Assembly: GCF_937870815.1 (NCBI RefSeq)
Contig: NZ_CALMZS010000083.1
Span: 1-64,000 of the forward strand
DNA from: an uncultured Brevundimonas sp.
GTDB taxonomy: Bacteria > Pseudomonadota > Alphaproteobacteria > Caulobacterales > Caulobacteraceae
Direction of reading: 5' to 3'
Length of the DNA: 64,000 nt
In this document: piece by piece, positions 36,187 to 46,177 of the stretch
Layout: every line of letters begins with the position of its first letter
Position numbering within the stretch: position 1 is the first letter of the stretch
The notes under the pieces: model-generated
The model's input: the letters and a program-made list of their open reading frames with translations, nothing else
Database searches by the model: none
Told to the model about the DNA's origin: nothing
Position numbers and translations under genes: made by a program

Positions 36187-36213
36187 TTCGTGATCGCCGC
36201 CCCTCGTCACGAA
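36187..36213. promoter_or_regulatory. Inverted repeat upstream of the TonB receptor (candidate operator)
   Basis: TTCGTGA (36187-36193) and TCACGAA (36207-36213) form a perfect 7-bp inverted repeat with a 13-nt spacer, about 75 nt before the receptor start. The flanks (AAATTCGTGA and TCACGAAATT) extend the similarity. No matching regulator is identified. Confidence 0.4.
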
Positions 36214-36288
36214 ATTGATGAACATCGTTCACCGCCGCGTCTTGGGCCGGGAATAGCCCGTGAGCCGCGCCATCGCGTCTCGATCCAA

Positions 36289-38640
36289 ATGGGGGCTAAA
36301 TTGACCGATCACCGTTTCCTGGCCGGAGCGTCACTGCTCGCCATCACCTTGGCGGGCGGCATGATGATGCCGAACGCCGCTGCGGCCCAAGCCGTCGCCG
36401 CCGGGCCGGAGGAGCCGTCGAACCTTGACGACATCGTCGTCTTCGGCCGCGGCGAAAGCCGTCAGCAGGCCTCGATCACCGAGGCCGCCATCGCGGCGGA
36501 GGTTCCCGGCACCAGCCCGCTGAAGGCCATCGAGCGCCTGCCCGGCGTCAGCTTCCAGTCCGCCGACCCCTTCGGCAACTATGAATGGTCGGCGCGCATC
36601 AGCCTGCGCGGCTTCAACCAGAGCCTGCTGGGCTTCACCCTGGACGGCGTGCCGCTGGGCGACATGAGCTACGGCAACCACAACGGCCTGCACATCTCGC
36701 GCGCGATCATCTCGGAGAATGTGGCCCGCGTCGACGTGGCCCAGGGCTCGGGCGCCCTGGGCACCGCCTCGAGCGGCAACCTCGGCGGCACCATCCAGTT
36801 CGTGAGCCGCCGCCCGGCCGAGACGTTCGGCCTGGACCTGGCCGGCACCTACGGCAGCGAAGAGACGATGCGCGGCTTCGTCCGCCTGGACAGCGGCGCC
36901 TTCGGCCCCGCCGACACCCGGCTGTCCCTGTCCTATGTCGATCACCGGAGCGAGAAGTGGAAGGGCGACGGCGAACAGAACCAGCAGCAGCTCAATTTCA
37001 GCTTCCTCCAGCCCGTCGGCCGCGGCGAGATCACCGGCTTCGTCAACCGCTCCGAACGGCAGGAGGAAGACTATCAGGACATGTCGCTGGAGCAGATCCG
37101 GCGCCTGGGCCGGAACTGGGACAACCTCACCGGCGACTATGCCCTGGCGGTCGGGATCGCCGATGTCTATCAGGCCAACCCCGGCGGCGACTGTTCGCAA
37201 CACGGCGGCGCGGGGACCAACAGCTATCCCGGCGGGGCGCAGTGCGTCGACGACGCCTATTTCAACGCCTCGGGCCTGCGCGACGACACCCTCGGCGCCC
37301 TGACGCTGAACTATCCGATCACGGACATGTTCAGGATTTCGGTGACCGGCTATGGCCACAAGAACGAGGGCCACGGCCTGTGGTGGACCCCCTATGTCCC
37401 CACGCCGGCCGGCGCGCCGGACGCGAGCGGAACGGCCATCGCCGATCCCAGCCCGATCTCGATCCGCTCGAGCGAATACGACATCGATCGCCGCGGCGTC
37501 ATCGCCTCGGCCACGCTGGAGATCGGCGCCCATGTCGTGGAGGGGGGCTTCTGGCTGGAGGACAACGACTTCGTCCTGGCGCGGCGCTTCTACGGCCTGG
37601 CGCGGCCGGCCCACAACCGCGATTCGCGGGCGTTCCAGGACAATCCCTTCTTCACCCAGTGGGCCTATGAATACGACACCCAGACCCGCCACCTCTACAT
37701 CCAGGACACCTGGTCGGTCACCGAAGCCCTGACCGTCAACGCCGGGTTCAAGGCGCTGAAGGTCGAGAACGCCGTCGACACGATCTCCGGCGAATACAAG
37801 ACCGGCACGATCGAGGCCGACGACAGCTTCCTGCCCCAGGTCGGCTTCGCCTTCGACATCAACCCCGACCATCAGGTCTTCGGCTCCTACACCGAAAACC
37901 TGCGGGCCTTCTCATCGTCCAACTTCCAGGGCCCCTTCTCGGCGTCGGCGGCGGGCTTCGCGGCGCTGAGGGACGATCTGGAGCCGGAAACCTCCAGAAC
38001 CTACGAACTGGGCTGGCGTTTCCGTTTCGACCAGCTCCAGGGTTCGGTCGCGGCCTATGACGTGCTGTTCGAGAACCGTCTGCTCGGCGTCGCCCTCGGC
38101 GCCTCGATCCTCGGCCTCGGCAGCGGCATCCAGAACGTCGGCTCGGTCAAGAGCCAGGGCTTCGAGGCCGCCGCGCTCTGGACCTTCACGCCCGCCTGGT
38201 CGGCCTTCGCCTCCTACAGCTACAATGACTCGACCTATGAGGACGACGTTCGCGACGGCGCCGGCGCCCTCGTCGCCGCCACGGGCGGCAAGAGCGTGAT
38301 CAATGTCCCGCAGACCCTGTTCCGGGCGGAACTGGCCTATGACGACGGCTCGCTGTTCGCCACCCTGGCCGCCGCCTATACCGGCGAGCGGTTCTCCAGC
38401 TATCTGAACGACGAGAGCGTCGACGGCTACACCGTGGCGGAGCTGACGGCGGGCTATCGTTTCGACGAGGCGTCAGGCTGGATGAACGGCACGGAGATCC
38501 AGCTGAACGTCACCAATCTGACCGACGAGGACCATATCTCGACCGTGGGCTCGGGCGGTTTCCAGAACACCGCCGGACGCCAGACCTTCCTGCCCGGCGC
38601 CCCGCGTCAGGCCTTCGTCACCCTGCGCCGTCACTTCTAG
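36289..38640 (+). CDS. TonB-dependent outer-membrane receptor
   Basis: 783 aa from MGAKLTDHRF, with a signal peptide ending at AAAAQA. A TonB-box-like DDIVVFG lies near the mature N-terminus. The plug domain has AIERLPGVSFQSADPFG and GFTLDGVPLGDM, and the barrel ends in AFVTLRRHF with the terminal aromatic expected for BAM insertion. The ligand is unknown; the following PhoD-like phosphatase hints at an organic phosphate compound. A strong terminator follows it. A possible operator lies upstream. Confidence 0.92.
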   Translation: MGAKLTDHRFLAGASLLAITLAGGMMMPNAAAAQAVAAGPEEPSNLDDIVVFGRGESRQQASITEAAIAAEVPGTSPLKAIERLPGVSFQSADPFGNYEWSARISLRGFNQSLLGFTLDGVPLGDMSYGNHNGLHISRAIISENVARVDVAQGSGALGTASSGNLGGTIQFVSRRPAETFGLDLAGTYGSEETMRGFVRLDSGAFGPADTRLSLSYVDHRSEKWKGDGEQNQQQLNFSFLQPVGRGEITGFVNRSERQEEDYQDMSLEQIRRLGRNWDNLTGDYALAVGIADVYQANPGGDCSQHGGAGTNSYPGGAQCVDDAYFNASGLRDDTLGALTLNYPITDMFRISVTGYGHKNEGHGLWWTPYVPTPAGAPDASGTAIADPSPISIRSSEYDIDRRGVIASATLEIGAHVVEGGFWLEDNDFVLARRFYGLARPAHNRDSRAFQDNPFFTQWAYEYDTQTRHLYIQDTWSVTEALTVNAGFKALKVENAVDTISGEYKTGTIEADDSFLPQVGFAFDINPDHQVFGSYTENLRAFSSSNFQGPFSASAAGFAALRDDLEPETSRTYELGWRFRFDQLQGSVAAYDVLFENRLLGVALGASILGLGSGIQNVGSVKSQGFEAAALWTFTPAWSAFASYSYNDSTYEDDVRDGAGALVAATGGKSVINVPQTLFRAELAYDDGSLFATLAAAYTGERFSSYLNDESVDGYTVAELTAGYRFDEASGWMNGTEIQLNVTNLTDEDHISTVGSGGFQNTAGRQTFLPGAPRQAFVTLRRHF

Positions 38641-38654
38641 TCCGCCTGCCCGGG

Positions 38655-38692
38655 ACGGGGCGTCCGGTCGCGGACGCCCCGTTCTGGTGTTT
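38655..38692 (+). terminator. Intrinsic terminator between the receptor and phosphatase genes
   Basis: A perfect 12-bp stem, ACGGGGCGTCCG with CGGACGCCCCGT, and a 4-nt loop, followed by a moderately U-rich tail (TCTGGTGTTT). It lies 14 nt after the receptor stop and 20 nt before the phosphatase start, so it may set the ratio of the two products by partial read-through. Confidence 0.72.
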
Positions 38693-38711
38693 CACCCCCA
38701 AGGAGCCTCCG

Positions 38712-39821
38712 ATGACCGGAATTTCCAGACGCGGCCTCGTGGCCGGAACCGCGACGGCCGGCCTGGTCGCGGGCGCGGCCCGGGCGGCCCGGTCCGACCC
38801 GCATCCGCTGTCGGAGCGCGCCCTGACCCGCATCGCCTTCGGCTCCTGCGCCCGCAGCGACAAGCCGCAGCCGATCTGGGACGCGGTGCTGGCCGCCCGG
38901 CCGGACCTGTTCATCTTCCTCGGCGACAACGTCTATCTGGACACCCGCAACCCGGCGGTGATGCGCCGCAAATACGCCGAGCTGGCGGCCCAGCCCGGTT
39001 TCCAGCGGCTGAAGGCGACCGTGCCGATCCTGGCCATCTGGGACGACCACGATTTCGGCGAGGACGACGCCGGCGTCGACTATCCGATGAAGGAGGAGAG
39101 CCGCCGCCAGTTCCTCGACTTCTTCGGCGAGCCCGCCGACAGTCCGCGCCGGACCCGCGACGGCATCTACACCGCCCATGTGTTCGGCCCGGCCGGGCGG
39201 CGGGTGCAGATCATCCTGCCCGACCTGCGCTGGAACCGCACGCCGCTGGTGCCGCTGGAACTGGGCGGTCAGGACTATGAGGCCTGGATCGAGAAGCGGG
39301 CCGAGGCCGGCGAGCCGACCCCCGGCCCCTATATGAGGAACCCCGAGACCACGGCCACCCAGCTGGGCGAGGTGCAGTGGCGCTGGCTGGAGGAACAGCT
39401 GTCGGTTCCGGCCGACGTCAGGGTGCTCGGCTCCAGCCTGCAGGTGGTGGCCGATTTCGCCGGCTGGGAGGGGTGGATCAATTTCGCCCACGATCACCAG
39501 CGCCTGATCGCCGCCATCCGCGACAACCGGGCCAACGGCCTGATCTGCCTGTCGGGCGACACCCACTACGGCGAAATCTCGCGGCTGGACGTCAATACCC
39601 CCTATCCGCTGTGGGACATCACCTCTTCGGGCCTGACCGAGGTCTGGCCGGTGACGCCGCCCAATGCGCTGCGGGTCGGCGAGGTCTACCGGGAGCAGAA
39701 TTTCGGCCTGCTGACGCTCGGCTGGGGCGACGGGAGTCCGACGGTCCTGGCCGAGATTCGCGACGTCAACGGCGCGGTCCGGCTGCAGCAGGCGATCCGG
39801 GTCGGCGATCTGACGGTCTGA
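38712..39821 (+). CDS. PhoD-like alkaline phosphatase/phosphodiesterase, Tat-exported
   Basis: 369 aa. The N-terminus MTGISRRGLVAGTATAG is a twin-arginine signal, so it is exported folded with its metals. The metallophosphoesterase core has FGSCARSD, FLGDNVYLD, WDDHDFGEDD (metal ligands) and SGDTHYGE. This fits the PhoD family, which uses Fe/Ca to release phosphate from phosphomonoesters or diesters. It is the likely partner of the TonB receptor upstream. A pho box was not found. Confidence 0.88.
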   Translation: MTGISRRGLVAGTATAGLVAGAARAARSDPHPLSERALTRIAFGSCARSDKPQPIWDAVLAARPDLFIFLGDNVYLDTRNPAVMRRKYAELAAQPGFQRLKATVPILAIWDDHDFGEDDAGVDYPMKEESRRQFLDFFGEPADSPRRTRDGIYTAHVFGPAGRRVQIILPDLRWNRTPLVPLELGGQDYEAWIEKRAEAGEPTPGPYMRNPETTATQLGEVQWRWLEEQLSVPADVRVLGSSLQVVADFAGWEGWINFAHDHQRLIAAIRDNRANGLICLSGDTHYGEISRLDVNTPYPLWDITSSGLTEVWPVTPPNALRVGEVYREQNFGLLTLGWGDGSPTVLAEIRDVNGAVRLQQAIRVGDLTV

Positions 39822-39885
39822 TCCGTCCACTGCGGGGCGGTCGAAGGGCTGGACTGGCAGATCGATTCGCCCGATTCACACCCCC

Positions 39886-42087
39886 ATGACCGTTCACACC
39901 CCGCCGCCCGAGGGCGGACGCATAATCGACGAGCCGATGAGCGAGGCGCTGTCGCGGCGCTATCTCGCCTACGCCCTGTCGACCATCACCAACCGGGCCC
40001 TGCCGGACGTGCGCGACGGCTTCAAGCCGGTGCACCGGCGCATCATGTACGCCATGCACCAGATGCGGCTGAACCCGCAGGCGGCGGCGCGCAAATGCGC
40101 CAAGGTCGTCGGCGAGGTCATGGGCGGCTATCACCCGCACGGCGACGCCTCGATCTATGACGCCCTGGTGCGGTTGGCGCAGGACTTCTCGCAGCGCTAT
40201 CCGCTGGTCGACGGCCAGGGCAATTTCGGCAATATCGACGGCGATAACGCCGCGGCCATGCGCTACACCGAGTGCAAGCTGACGCCCGCCGCGGTCCTGC
40301 TGATGGAGGGCATCGACCAGGACCCGGTGGACTTCCGGCCCACCTATGACGACCAGGACGAGGAGCCGGTCGTCCTGCCCGCCGGCTTCCCCAATCTGCT
40401 GGCCAACGGCTCGTCGGGCATCGCCGTCGGCATGGCCACCTCGATCCCGCCGCACAATGTCGGCGAACTGATCGACGCCTGCGGCCTGCTGCTCGAACGG
40501 CCCGAGGCGAGCATGGAGGACCTGGCCCGGATCGTGCCGGGCCCGGACTTCCCGACCGGCGGGGTGGCGGTCGAGGGCCACGCCGCCATCCTCGAGGCCT
40601 ATGAGACCGGCCGGGGCGGGGTGCGGCTGCGCGCCCGCTGGGAGACCGAGGAGCTCGGCCGCGGCGTCTGGCGCATCGTCGTCACCGAAATGCCCTACCA
40701 GGTGCAGAAGTCGAAGCTGATCGCCGACCTCGCCGACCTGATCGAGACCAGGAAGGCCCCGCTGCTGGGCGACGTGCGCGACGAGTCGGCCGAGGACATC
40801 CGCCTGGTGCTGGAGCCGAAATCCCGCGCCATCGAGCCCGGGGTGCTGATGGAGAGCCTGTTCAAGCTCTCCGATCTCGAGGTCCGCTTCCCGGTCAATA
40901 TGAACGTGCTGGACGCCGCGGGCACGCCGCGGGTGATGGGGCTGAAGGCCTGCCTGCAGGCCTTCCTCGATCACCGCCGCGAGGTGCTGGTGCGCCGGGC
41001 CGGCTGGCGCATCGACCGGGTCGAGAAGCGGCTCCACCTGCTGGAGGGCTTGAGGATCGTCTTCCTCAACCTTGACGAGGTGATCCGCATCGTCCGCGAG
41101 GAGGAACAGCCCAAGGCGGTGCTGATCGCCCGCTTCGGCCTGACCGAGGCCCAGGCCGACTTCATCCTCGACACCCGCCTGCGCCAGCTGGCGCGGATCG
41201 AGGAGATGACGATCGAGAACGAATACAAGGCATTGTCGAATGAACTTGAAACTCTGAAATCGCTGTCGTCGTCGCCGGCGAAACAGTGGAGGCAGATCGG
41301 CAAGGACCTCGAGGCGGTCCGCAAGGCGCTGGTCTCGCCCCGCCGCACCACCATCTCCGAGGCGGTGGACAGTTCGGCGCTGGCCCCGGCCGAGGCCTTC
41401 ATCCCGCGCGAGGCGATCACGGTGATCCTGTCCGGGCGGGGCTGGATCCGCGCCGCCAGGGGCAAGGTCGACGACCCGTCGGAACTGAAGTTCAAGGAGG
41501 GCGACAGCCTCGCCTTCCTCGTGCCCGCCTTCACCACCGACAAGCTGCTGCTGGCGGCCTCGGACGGCCGCATCTTCACCATCGGCGCCGACAGGCTGGC
41601 CTCCGGACGCGGCCACGGCGAGCCCGTGCGGCTGATGATCGGGCTCGACGAGGGGGCCGGGATCGTCAACCTGCTGGCCCATCAGCCGGGCGGCCGGCTG
41701 CTGGTGGCGTCCAAGGCCGGCTATGGCTTCATCGCCCCCGAGGACGGGCTGCTGGCCCAGAAGCGCGGCGGCAAACAGGTGCTGAACGGCGAGATGCGCG
41801 CCGCCATCCGCGTCGCCGGCGACCATGTCGCCACGATCGGCGACAACCTCAAGGCCCTGATCTTCCCGCTCGCCGACCTGCCCGAGATGGCGCGCGGCAA
41901 GGGGGTCAGGCTGCAGTCCTACAGACAGGGCGGCCTGGCCGACGTGACCGTGTTCGACGGCGCCCGCGGCCCCGAATGGGTCGACGGCGGCGGCCGGCGG
42001 CGCAACTGGCCCGACTGGAAGGACTGGCTCGGCAAGCGCGCCGGGGCCGGACGGCAGGGGCCGCGGGGGCTGCGCAAATTCAGGTGA
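39886..42087 (+). CDS. parC: DNA topoisomerase IV subunit A
   Basis: Decatenates daughter chromosomes with ParE. 733 aa. N-terminal DNA-cleavage domain: [43 protein letters not shown] and the catalytic Tyr127 in AAMRYTEC. The quinolone-determining region is the HPHGDAS stretch. The C-terminal beta-pinwheel is degenerate and shorter than in GyrA; no GyrA box was found, supporting ParC. Length is typical for alphaproteobacterial ParC. parE is elsewhere. Confidence 0.94.
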   Translation: MTVHTPPPEGGRIIDEPMSEALSRRYLAYALSTITNRALPDVRDGFKPVHRRIMYAMHQMRLNPQAAARKCAKVVGEVMGGYHPHGDASIYDALVRLAQDFSQRYPLVDGQGNFGNIDGDNAAAMRYTECKLTPAAVLLMEGIDQDPVDFRPTYDDQDEEPVVLPAGFPNLLANGSSGIAVGMATSIPPHNVGELIDACGLLLERPEASMEDLARIVPGPDFPTGGVAVEGHAAILEAYETGRGGVRLRARWETEELGRGVWRIVVTEMPYQVQKSKLIADLADLIETRKAPLLGDVRDESAEDIRLVLEPKSRAIEPGVLMESLFKLSDLEVRFPVNMNVLDAAGTPRVMGLKACLQAFLDHRREVLVRRAGWRIDRVEKRLHLLEGLRIVFLNLDEVIRIVREEEQPKAVLIARFGLTEAQADFILDTRLRQLARIEEMTIENEYKALSNELETLKSLSSSPAKQWRQIGKDLEAVRKALVSPRRTTISEAVDSSALAPAEAFIPREAITVILSGRGWIRAARGKVDDPSELKFKEGDSLAFLVPAFTTDKLLLAASDGRIFTIGADRLASGRGHGEPVRLMIGLDEGAGIVNLLAHQPGGRLLVASKAGYGFIAPEDGLLAQKRGGKQVLNGEMRAAIRVAGDHVATIGDNLKALIFPLADLPEMARGKGVRLQSYRQGGLADVTVFDGARGPEWVDGGGRRRNWPDWKDWLGKRAGAGRQGPRGLRKFR

Positions 42088-42166
42088 CGCCGATTTCACT
42101 ATCGGGTGTCGCGACGGCGCCCGATAATCACGGACGGCCGGCCCTCGGCCGGGACTGGAGACCGCC

Positions 42167-42745
42167 ATGCTGACCACCCTGATCGTCATCGCCGTCATCG
42201 TCGCCGTGGTGCTGTTCGTCGTCGTCGGGGCCTACAACCGGCTGGTCGCGCTGGACCAGCGCGCCGACCAGTCGTTCGCCGACATCGACGTCCAGCTGAA
42301 ACAGCGCCAGGATCTGATCCCCAATCTGGTCGAGACGGTGAAGGGCTACGCCACGCACGAGCGCGGCACGCTCGACGCCGTCACCGCCGCCCGCGCCGCC
42401 GCCGCCGGGGCCGCCTCGGTCAATGACAAGGTCCAGGCCGAGAACATGCTGACCGCCTCGCTGGGCCGGCTGTTCGCCGTCGCCGAGGCCTATCCGGACC
42501 TCAAGGCCAACACCAATTTCCAGCAGCTCCAGTCCGAGCTGTCGGACATCGAGAACAAGCTCGCCGCCGCCCGCCGCTTCTTCAACAACGCCGTCAGCGA
42601 GTTCAACGCCGTGCGCCGCCAGTTTCCGACCGTGCTGTTCGCCGCCATGGTCGGCTTCGGCCGGGACAAGCCCTTCTTCGACCTCGGCGAGGCTGACCGG
42701 GCGGCGATGAGCGCCGCGCCGCCGACGGTGAATTTCCGGGCCTGA
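42167..42745 (+). CDS. lemA: LemA family membrane protein
   Basis: 192 aa with an N-terminal helix (LIVIAVIVAVVLFVVVGAYN) and a periplasmic or cytoplasmic helical-bundle domain: RLVALDQRADQSFADIDVQLKQRQDLIPNL and NDKVQAENMLTASLGRLFAVAEAYPDLKAN. Function is unclear, but LemA is often encoded beside an M48 peptidase, as here 3 nt downstream, and the two probably act together at the membrane. Confidence 0.93.
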   Translation: MLTTLIVIAVIVAVVLFVVVGAYNRLVALDQRADQSFADIDVQLKQRQDLIPNLVETVKGYATHERGTLDAVTAARAAAAGAASVNDKVQAENMLTASLGRLFAVAEAYPDLKANTNFQQLQSELSDIENKLAAARRFFNNAVSEFNAVRRQFPTVLFAAMVGFGRDKPFFDLGEADRAAMSAAPPTVNFRA

Positions 42746-42748
42746 TCC

Positions 42749-43768
42749 ATGCGCGCGGTCGGGCTCCAGACCCACATCTGGGCGAACAACACGCGGTCGA
42801 TCCTGCTGCTCGCCGGCTTTCCCGTGCTGGTGGTCCTCATCCTCTATGGCGCGCAGCTGATCCTGATGGGCTTCGGCTTCCTGCCCGGAACGGGCCGCGG
42901 CCTGGGCGACGACATGGCCCTGGCCGCCTCGTGGCTGGGCTGGACCGTGCCGACGGCCCTGATCATCTCCGCCCTCTGGTTCACCATCGCCTGGTTCGGC
43001 AACCAGGCGATGATCGACGCCTTCACCGGCGCCCGCAAGGTCGAGCGGCGCACCGAGCCGGAACTCTACAACCTGCTGGAGAACCTCGCCATCTCGCGCG
43101 GGCTGCGCACCCCGACGCTGCGCATGATCGAGACCGACAGCCTCAACGCCTTCGCCACCGGCCTGCACGAGGGCCAGTACAGCGTCACCGTCACCCGCGG
43201 CCTGGTCAACGCCCTGACCCGCGACGAGCTCGAGGCGGTGCTGGCCCACGAACTGACCCACGTCATCAACAAGGATGTGCGGACCATGGTGATCGCCTCG
43301 ATCTTCGCCGGCATCATCAGCGTCATCGCCGAGCTGGTCTTCCGCGGCCTGGTCTATTCGCGCGGCGGCCGGCGCGACAACAAGAACGCCGGGCCGCTGA
43401 TCCTGATCGGCCTGGCCTTTGCGGTGATCGGCTTCGTGCTCGCCTTCGTCATCCGCATGATGCTGTCGCGCACCCGCGAGTTCGTCGCCGACGCCGGGGC
43501 GGTGGAGCTGACCAGGAATCCCGACGCGATGATCTCGGCCCTGCGCAAGATCGAGGGACGCTCCTCGATCAAGGGGCCGGACGAGGTCCAGCAGCTGTTT
43601 CTCGACAACCAGCCCGACGGCGTCGGCCTCGAGGGCCTGTTCGCCAGCCATCCGCCGATCCAGAAACGCGTCGACGCCCTGGTGAAATTCGGGGGAGGGC
43701 GCGACCCGGGGCCATGGGCGGGCGGGGCCCCCTCGGCCTACGGCGCCTCGGTTCCGGCGGCGGGCTAG
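42749..43768 (+). CDS. M48 family membrane metallopeptidase (HtpX-like)
   Basis: 339 aa. Helices near residues 18-40, 58-85, 185-205 and 220-245. The zinc motif is VLAHELTHVINKD, with the third ligand Glu in TREFVADAGAVEL. It is probably a membrane-protein quality-control protease in the HtpX/LoiP group. It follows lemA closely, a common pair. It ends tail to tail with bpt (4-nt overlap). Confidence 0.9.
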   Translation: MRAVGLQTHIWANNTRSILLLAGFPVLVVLILYGAQLILMGFGFLPGTGRGLGDDMALAASWLGWTVPTALIISALWFTIAWFGNQAMIDAFTGARKVERRTEPELYNLLENLAISRGLRTPTLRMIETDSLNAFATGLHEGQYSVTVTRGLVNALTRDELEAVLAHELTHVINKDVRTMVIASIFAGIISVIAELVFRGLVYSRGGRRDNKNAGPLILIGLAFAVIGFVLAFVIRMMLSRTREFVADAGAVELTRNPDAMISALRKIEGRSSIKGPDEVQQLFLDNQPDGVGLEGLFASHPPIQKRVDALVKFGGGRDPGPWAGGAPSAYGASVPAAG

Positions 43769-44520
43769 GCCAGCCGCTCCCAGCCCAGCCGGGTCAGGCG
43801 CTCGAGCGGCCGGAAGTCGGCCTTGTAGTCCATCTTGCGCGAGCCCCGCACCCAGTAGCCCAGATAGACGAACGGCAGCCCGACCGTCGCCGCCTGCCGC
43901 ACATGGTCGAGGATGGCGAAACGGCCCAGGCTGCGGGCCTCCATCGCCGGGTCGAAGAAGCTGTAGACCATCGACAGCCCGTCCGAGAGCAGGTCGGTCA
44001 GGCAGACGCCGACCAGGTCGCCGGGCCCGCCGTCGTCGGAGGGGCGCCGGTATTCGATCAGATGGGTCCGCACCGCCGTGTCCTCGACCATGGCCACATA
44101 GTCGAGCCAGCCCATGCTGCTCATGCCGCCGCCCGGATGGCGCCCGTGCAGATAGCGGCGCAGCAGGTCGAACTGCTCCACGGTGGCCTCGGCCTCGACC
44201 AGGTCGCGGGTCAGGTCGGCGTTGCGCTTCAGCACCCTGCGCTCGGACCGCGAGAAGCGGAACGCCGCCACCGGCAGCCGCACCGAGACGCAGGCGTCGC
44301 AGCCCTCGCAGGCGGGCCGGTAGGCGATGTTCTGGCTGCGCCGGAAGCCGGCCTGGGTCAGTTCGTCGTTGACATGGGCGCCTTCGCTGAACGGCAGGTT
44401 GGCGAACACCTTCCGCTCGGTCCGGCCCGGCAGGTAGGGGCAGGGGGCCACCGAGGTCATGTAGAAGCGCAACTGGCGCTGGGGTACGAGCCGGGTCACG
44501 GGCGACAGCTCCCCACCCAA
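43765..44520 (-). CDS. bpt: Aspartate/glutamate leucyltransferase (Bpt)
   Basis: Transfers Leu from Leu-tRNA to N-terminal Asp/Glu, marking proteins for ClpAP via the N-end rule. 251 aa. Landmarks: LRFYMTSVAPCPYLPGRTER, RPACEGCDACVSVRLPV (cysteine cluster), VYSFFDP and the C-terminal DYKADFRPLERL. The alternative, arginyltransferase (Ate), shares this fold, but bacterial members are leucyltransferases. The start may be an internal GTG (VTRLVPQ). Confidence 0.9.
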   Translation of the reverse strand: MGGELSPVTRLVPQRQLRFYMTSVAPCPYLPGRTERKVFANLPFSEGAHVNDELTQAGFRRSQNIAYRPACEGCDACVSVRLPVAAFRFSRSERRVLKRNADLTRDLVEAEATVEQFDLLRRYLHGRHPGGGMSSMGWLDYVAMVEDTAVRTHLIEYRRPSDDGGPGDLVGVCLTDLLSDGLSMVYSFFDPAMEARSLGRFAILDHVRQAATVGLPFVYLGYWVRGSRKMDYKADFRPLERLTRLGWERLA

Positions 44521-44623
44521 TTCCGACGACAGTTTGGCGCCCGCTTGTGCATGCGCCGATTTGGCCTCGCGCCGGCCTGCGCCGCAAGGCCCTTCGCCCG
44601 ACGCCAGAGCGACGGGCCGGCTG

Positions 44624-45526
44624 TCACAGGCTGGTGTCCGTCGGCAGCACCGGCGCCTCGCGCAACAGGACGATGGCGATGCGGCGGTTGCCGGCCAGGG
44701 TGGGATCGTCCGGATAGAGCGGGTCCGACCCGGCCTTGCCCGACACCTGGTAGACCCGGTCGGGGTCGACCCCGGCGGTCTGAAGGATCAGCCGCGAGGC
44801 GTTGGCCCGGGCCGAGGACAGGGTCCAGTCGTTGGGGCCGCTGGCCCGGTTCGAACCGGCCGCCGCCGAGGTGTGCCCGGTGACGGATATGCGGTTGGGC
44901 AGCTGGTTGATGACGCGCGAGATGGCCCTCAGCAGCAGCTGGGCCCGGGGGTTCGGCCGGGCCGAATTGGTCTCGAACATCGACCGCCCCTCCTGGTCGA
45001 CGAGCTGGATGCGGAGCCCCTCGGGGGTCTGGTCGATGATCAGCTGTTTGGACAGTTCCGCCAGTTCCGGCATCGACTGCATGGCCTGGCGCAGCGACTC
45101 GGCCGCCGACGAGAATTCCGCCGCCTCGCGCCGGGCGATCTCGTCGCGCAGCGCCGCTTCGCTGGCCGCCGCGAGGTTCGGGCTCTGACCGGCCTCGCGC
45201 GGCGCGTCCGGCGGCGCCTCGGGGGCCAGCTGGCTGATCAGCGACTGCGAGCCCGAGCCCTTGGCCCCGTCGTCGCCCAGAGAGGTGCCGCCGAGGATGC
45301 CGCCCGAGCCGGAGGTCGTCGCCGAGACGCTGGCCGGGGCGAAATATTCGGCGATGCCGCGCTTCTGTTCCGGGTCGGTGGTGTTGATCAGCCACATCAG
45401 CAGGAAGAAGGCCATCATCGCGGTCACGAAGTCCGCATAGGCCACCTTCCAGGCGCCGCCATGGTGCGCATGGCCGGCGACCTTCTTGACCTTCTTGATC
45501 AGGATCGGCCGATCACTCACCGACAT
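44624..45526 (-). CDS. motB: Flagellar motor stator protein MotB
   Basis: Stator subunit that couples ion flow to flagellar rotation and holds the stator to peptidoglycan. 300 aa from MSVSDRPILIKK; the ORF-track start is too long. The helix WKVAYADFVTAMMAFFLLMWLI carries the ion-carrying Asp32. A Gly/Ala-rich linker precedes the OmpA-like peptidoglycan domain with SVTGHTSAAAGSN and TLSSARANASRLIL. motA is not in the window, so the pair is split in this genome. Confidence 0.93.
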   Translation of the reverse strand: MSVSDRPILIKKVKKVAGHAHHGGAWKVAYADFVTAMMAFFLLMWLINTTDPEQKRGIAEYFAPASVSATTSGSGGILGGTSLGDDGAKGSGSQSLISQLAPEAPPDAPREAGQSPNLAAASEAALRDEIARREAAEFSSAAESLRQAMQSMPELAELSKQLIIDQTPEGLRIQLVDQEGRSMFETNSARPNPRAQLLLRAISRVINQLPNRISVTGHTSAAAGSNRASGPNDWTLSSARANASRLILQTAGVDPDRVYQVSGKAGSDPLYPDDPTLAGNRRIAIVLLREAPVLPTDTSL

Positions 45527-45666
45527 CGCAAGACTCGCACTCCCAACCCGTTGGCGCCACAGTCCCGGTTCGGCGTTAAGAAGTCGTTTGCGATACGCGC
45601 TCACCACGTCGGCCGGCGGCGAAATCCGGCCTTGCCGGGGGGGCGGGCCTCGCCTAGTCGTTCCGG

Positions 45667-46164
45667 GTGACCCCCGACACCCCGGACGAGTTCGATATCG
45701 CGGCCTACCGGCAGGCTCTCGGCGGTTTCGCCACCGGCGTCTGCGTCGTCACGGCCCACACCGATGAGGGGCCGTTCGGCATCACGGTCAATTCCTTCAC
45801 CTCGGTGTCGCTGAGGCCGCCGCTGATCCTCTGGTGCCTCGACCGCACCTCCTGGCGCCATGACGCCTTCGCCCGCGCCGACCGGTTCGCCGTCCATATG
45901 CTGCCGGTCGAGGACCGCGACATGTCGGATCGATTCGCCTGGGGCGTCTGCCGGCTGTCGTCGGATGAATTCGACAGCTCCAGCCCCGAGCCGCCCCGGC
46001 TCAAGAACGCCCTGACCCGGCTGGACTGCCTCGCCGGCGACCGCATCGTCATGGGCGATCACCTGACCATCGTCGGCGAGGTCCAGCGGTTCGAAACCCG
46101 CCCCGGCGACGCCCTGACCTATTACCGCGGCCGCTACGGCGCCGCCATCGAACCGGACAACTGA
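45667..46164 (+). CDS. Flavin reductase family protein
   Basis: 165 aa from GTG. Reduces FMN or FAD with NAD(P)H, usually to feed a two-component monooxygenase. Landmarks: ALGGFATGVCVVTAHTDEG, GITVNSFTSVSLRPPLILW (flavin site), FAVHMLPVEDRDMSDRFA and the C-terminal GRYGAAIE. No partner monooxygenase is in the window. The next gene, a dehydrogenase, starts 13 nt later. Confidence 0.88.
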   Translation: MTPDTPDEFDIAAYRQALGGFATGVCVVTAHTDEGPFGITVNSFTSVSLRPPLILWCLDRTSWRHDAFARADRFAVHMLPVEDRDMSDRFAWGVCRLSSDEFDSSSPEPPRLKNALTRLDCLAGDRIVMGDHLTIVGEVQRFETRPGDALTYYRGRYGAAIEPDN

Positions 46165-46177
46165 GGGGACGACGGGC

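Noticed and set aside
36187-36213. Fur box or Pho box upstream of the TonB receptor
   Set aside because: The inverted repeat does not match the Fur consensus nor the CTGTCAT-type Pho box; it is kept only as an unnamed candidate operator.
39766-42198. Minus-strand ORF of 810 aa across parC
   Set aside because: Shadow of parC; no ribosome site and no family pattern.
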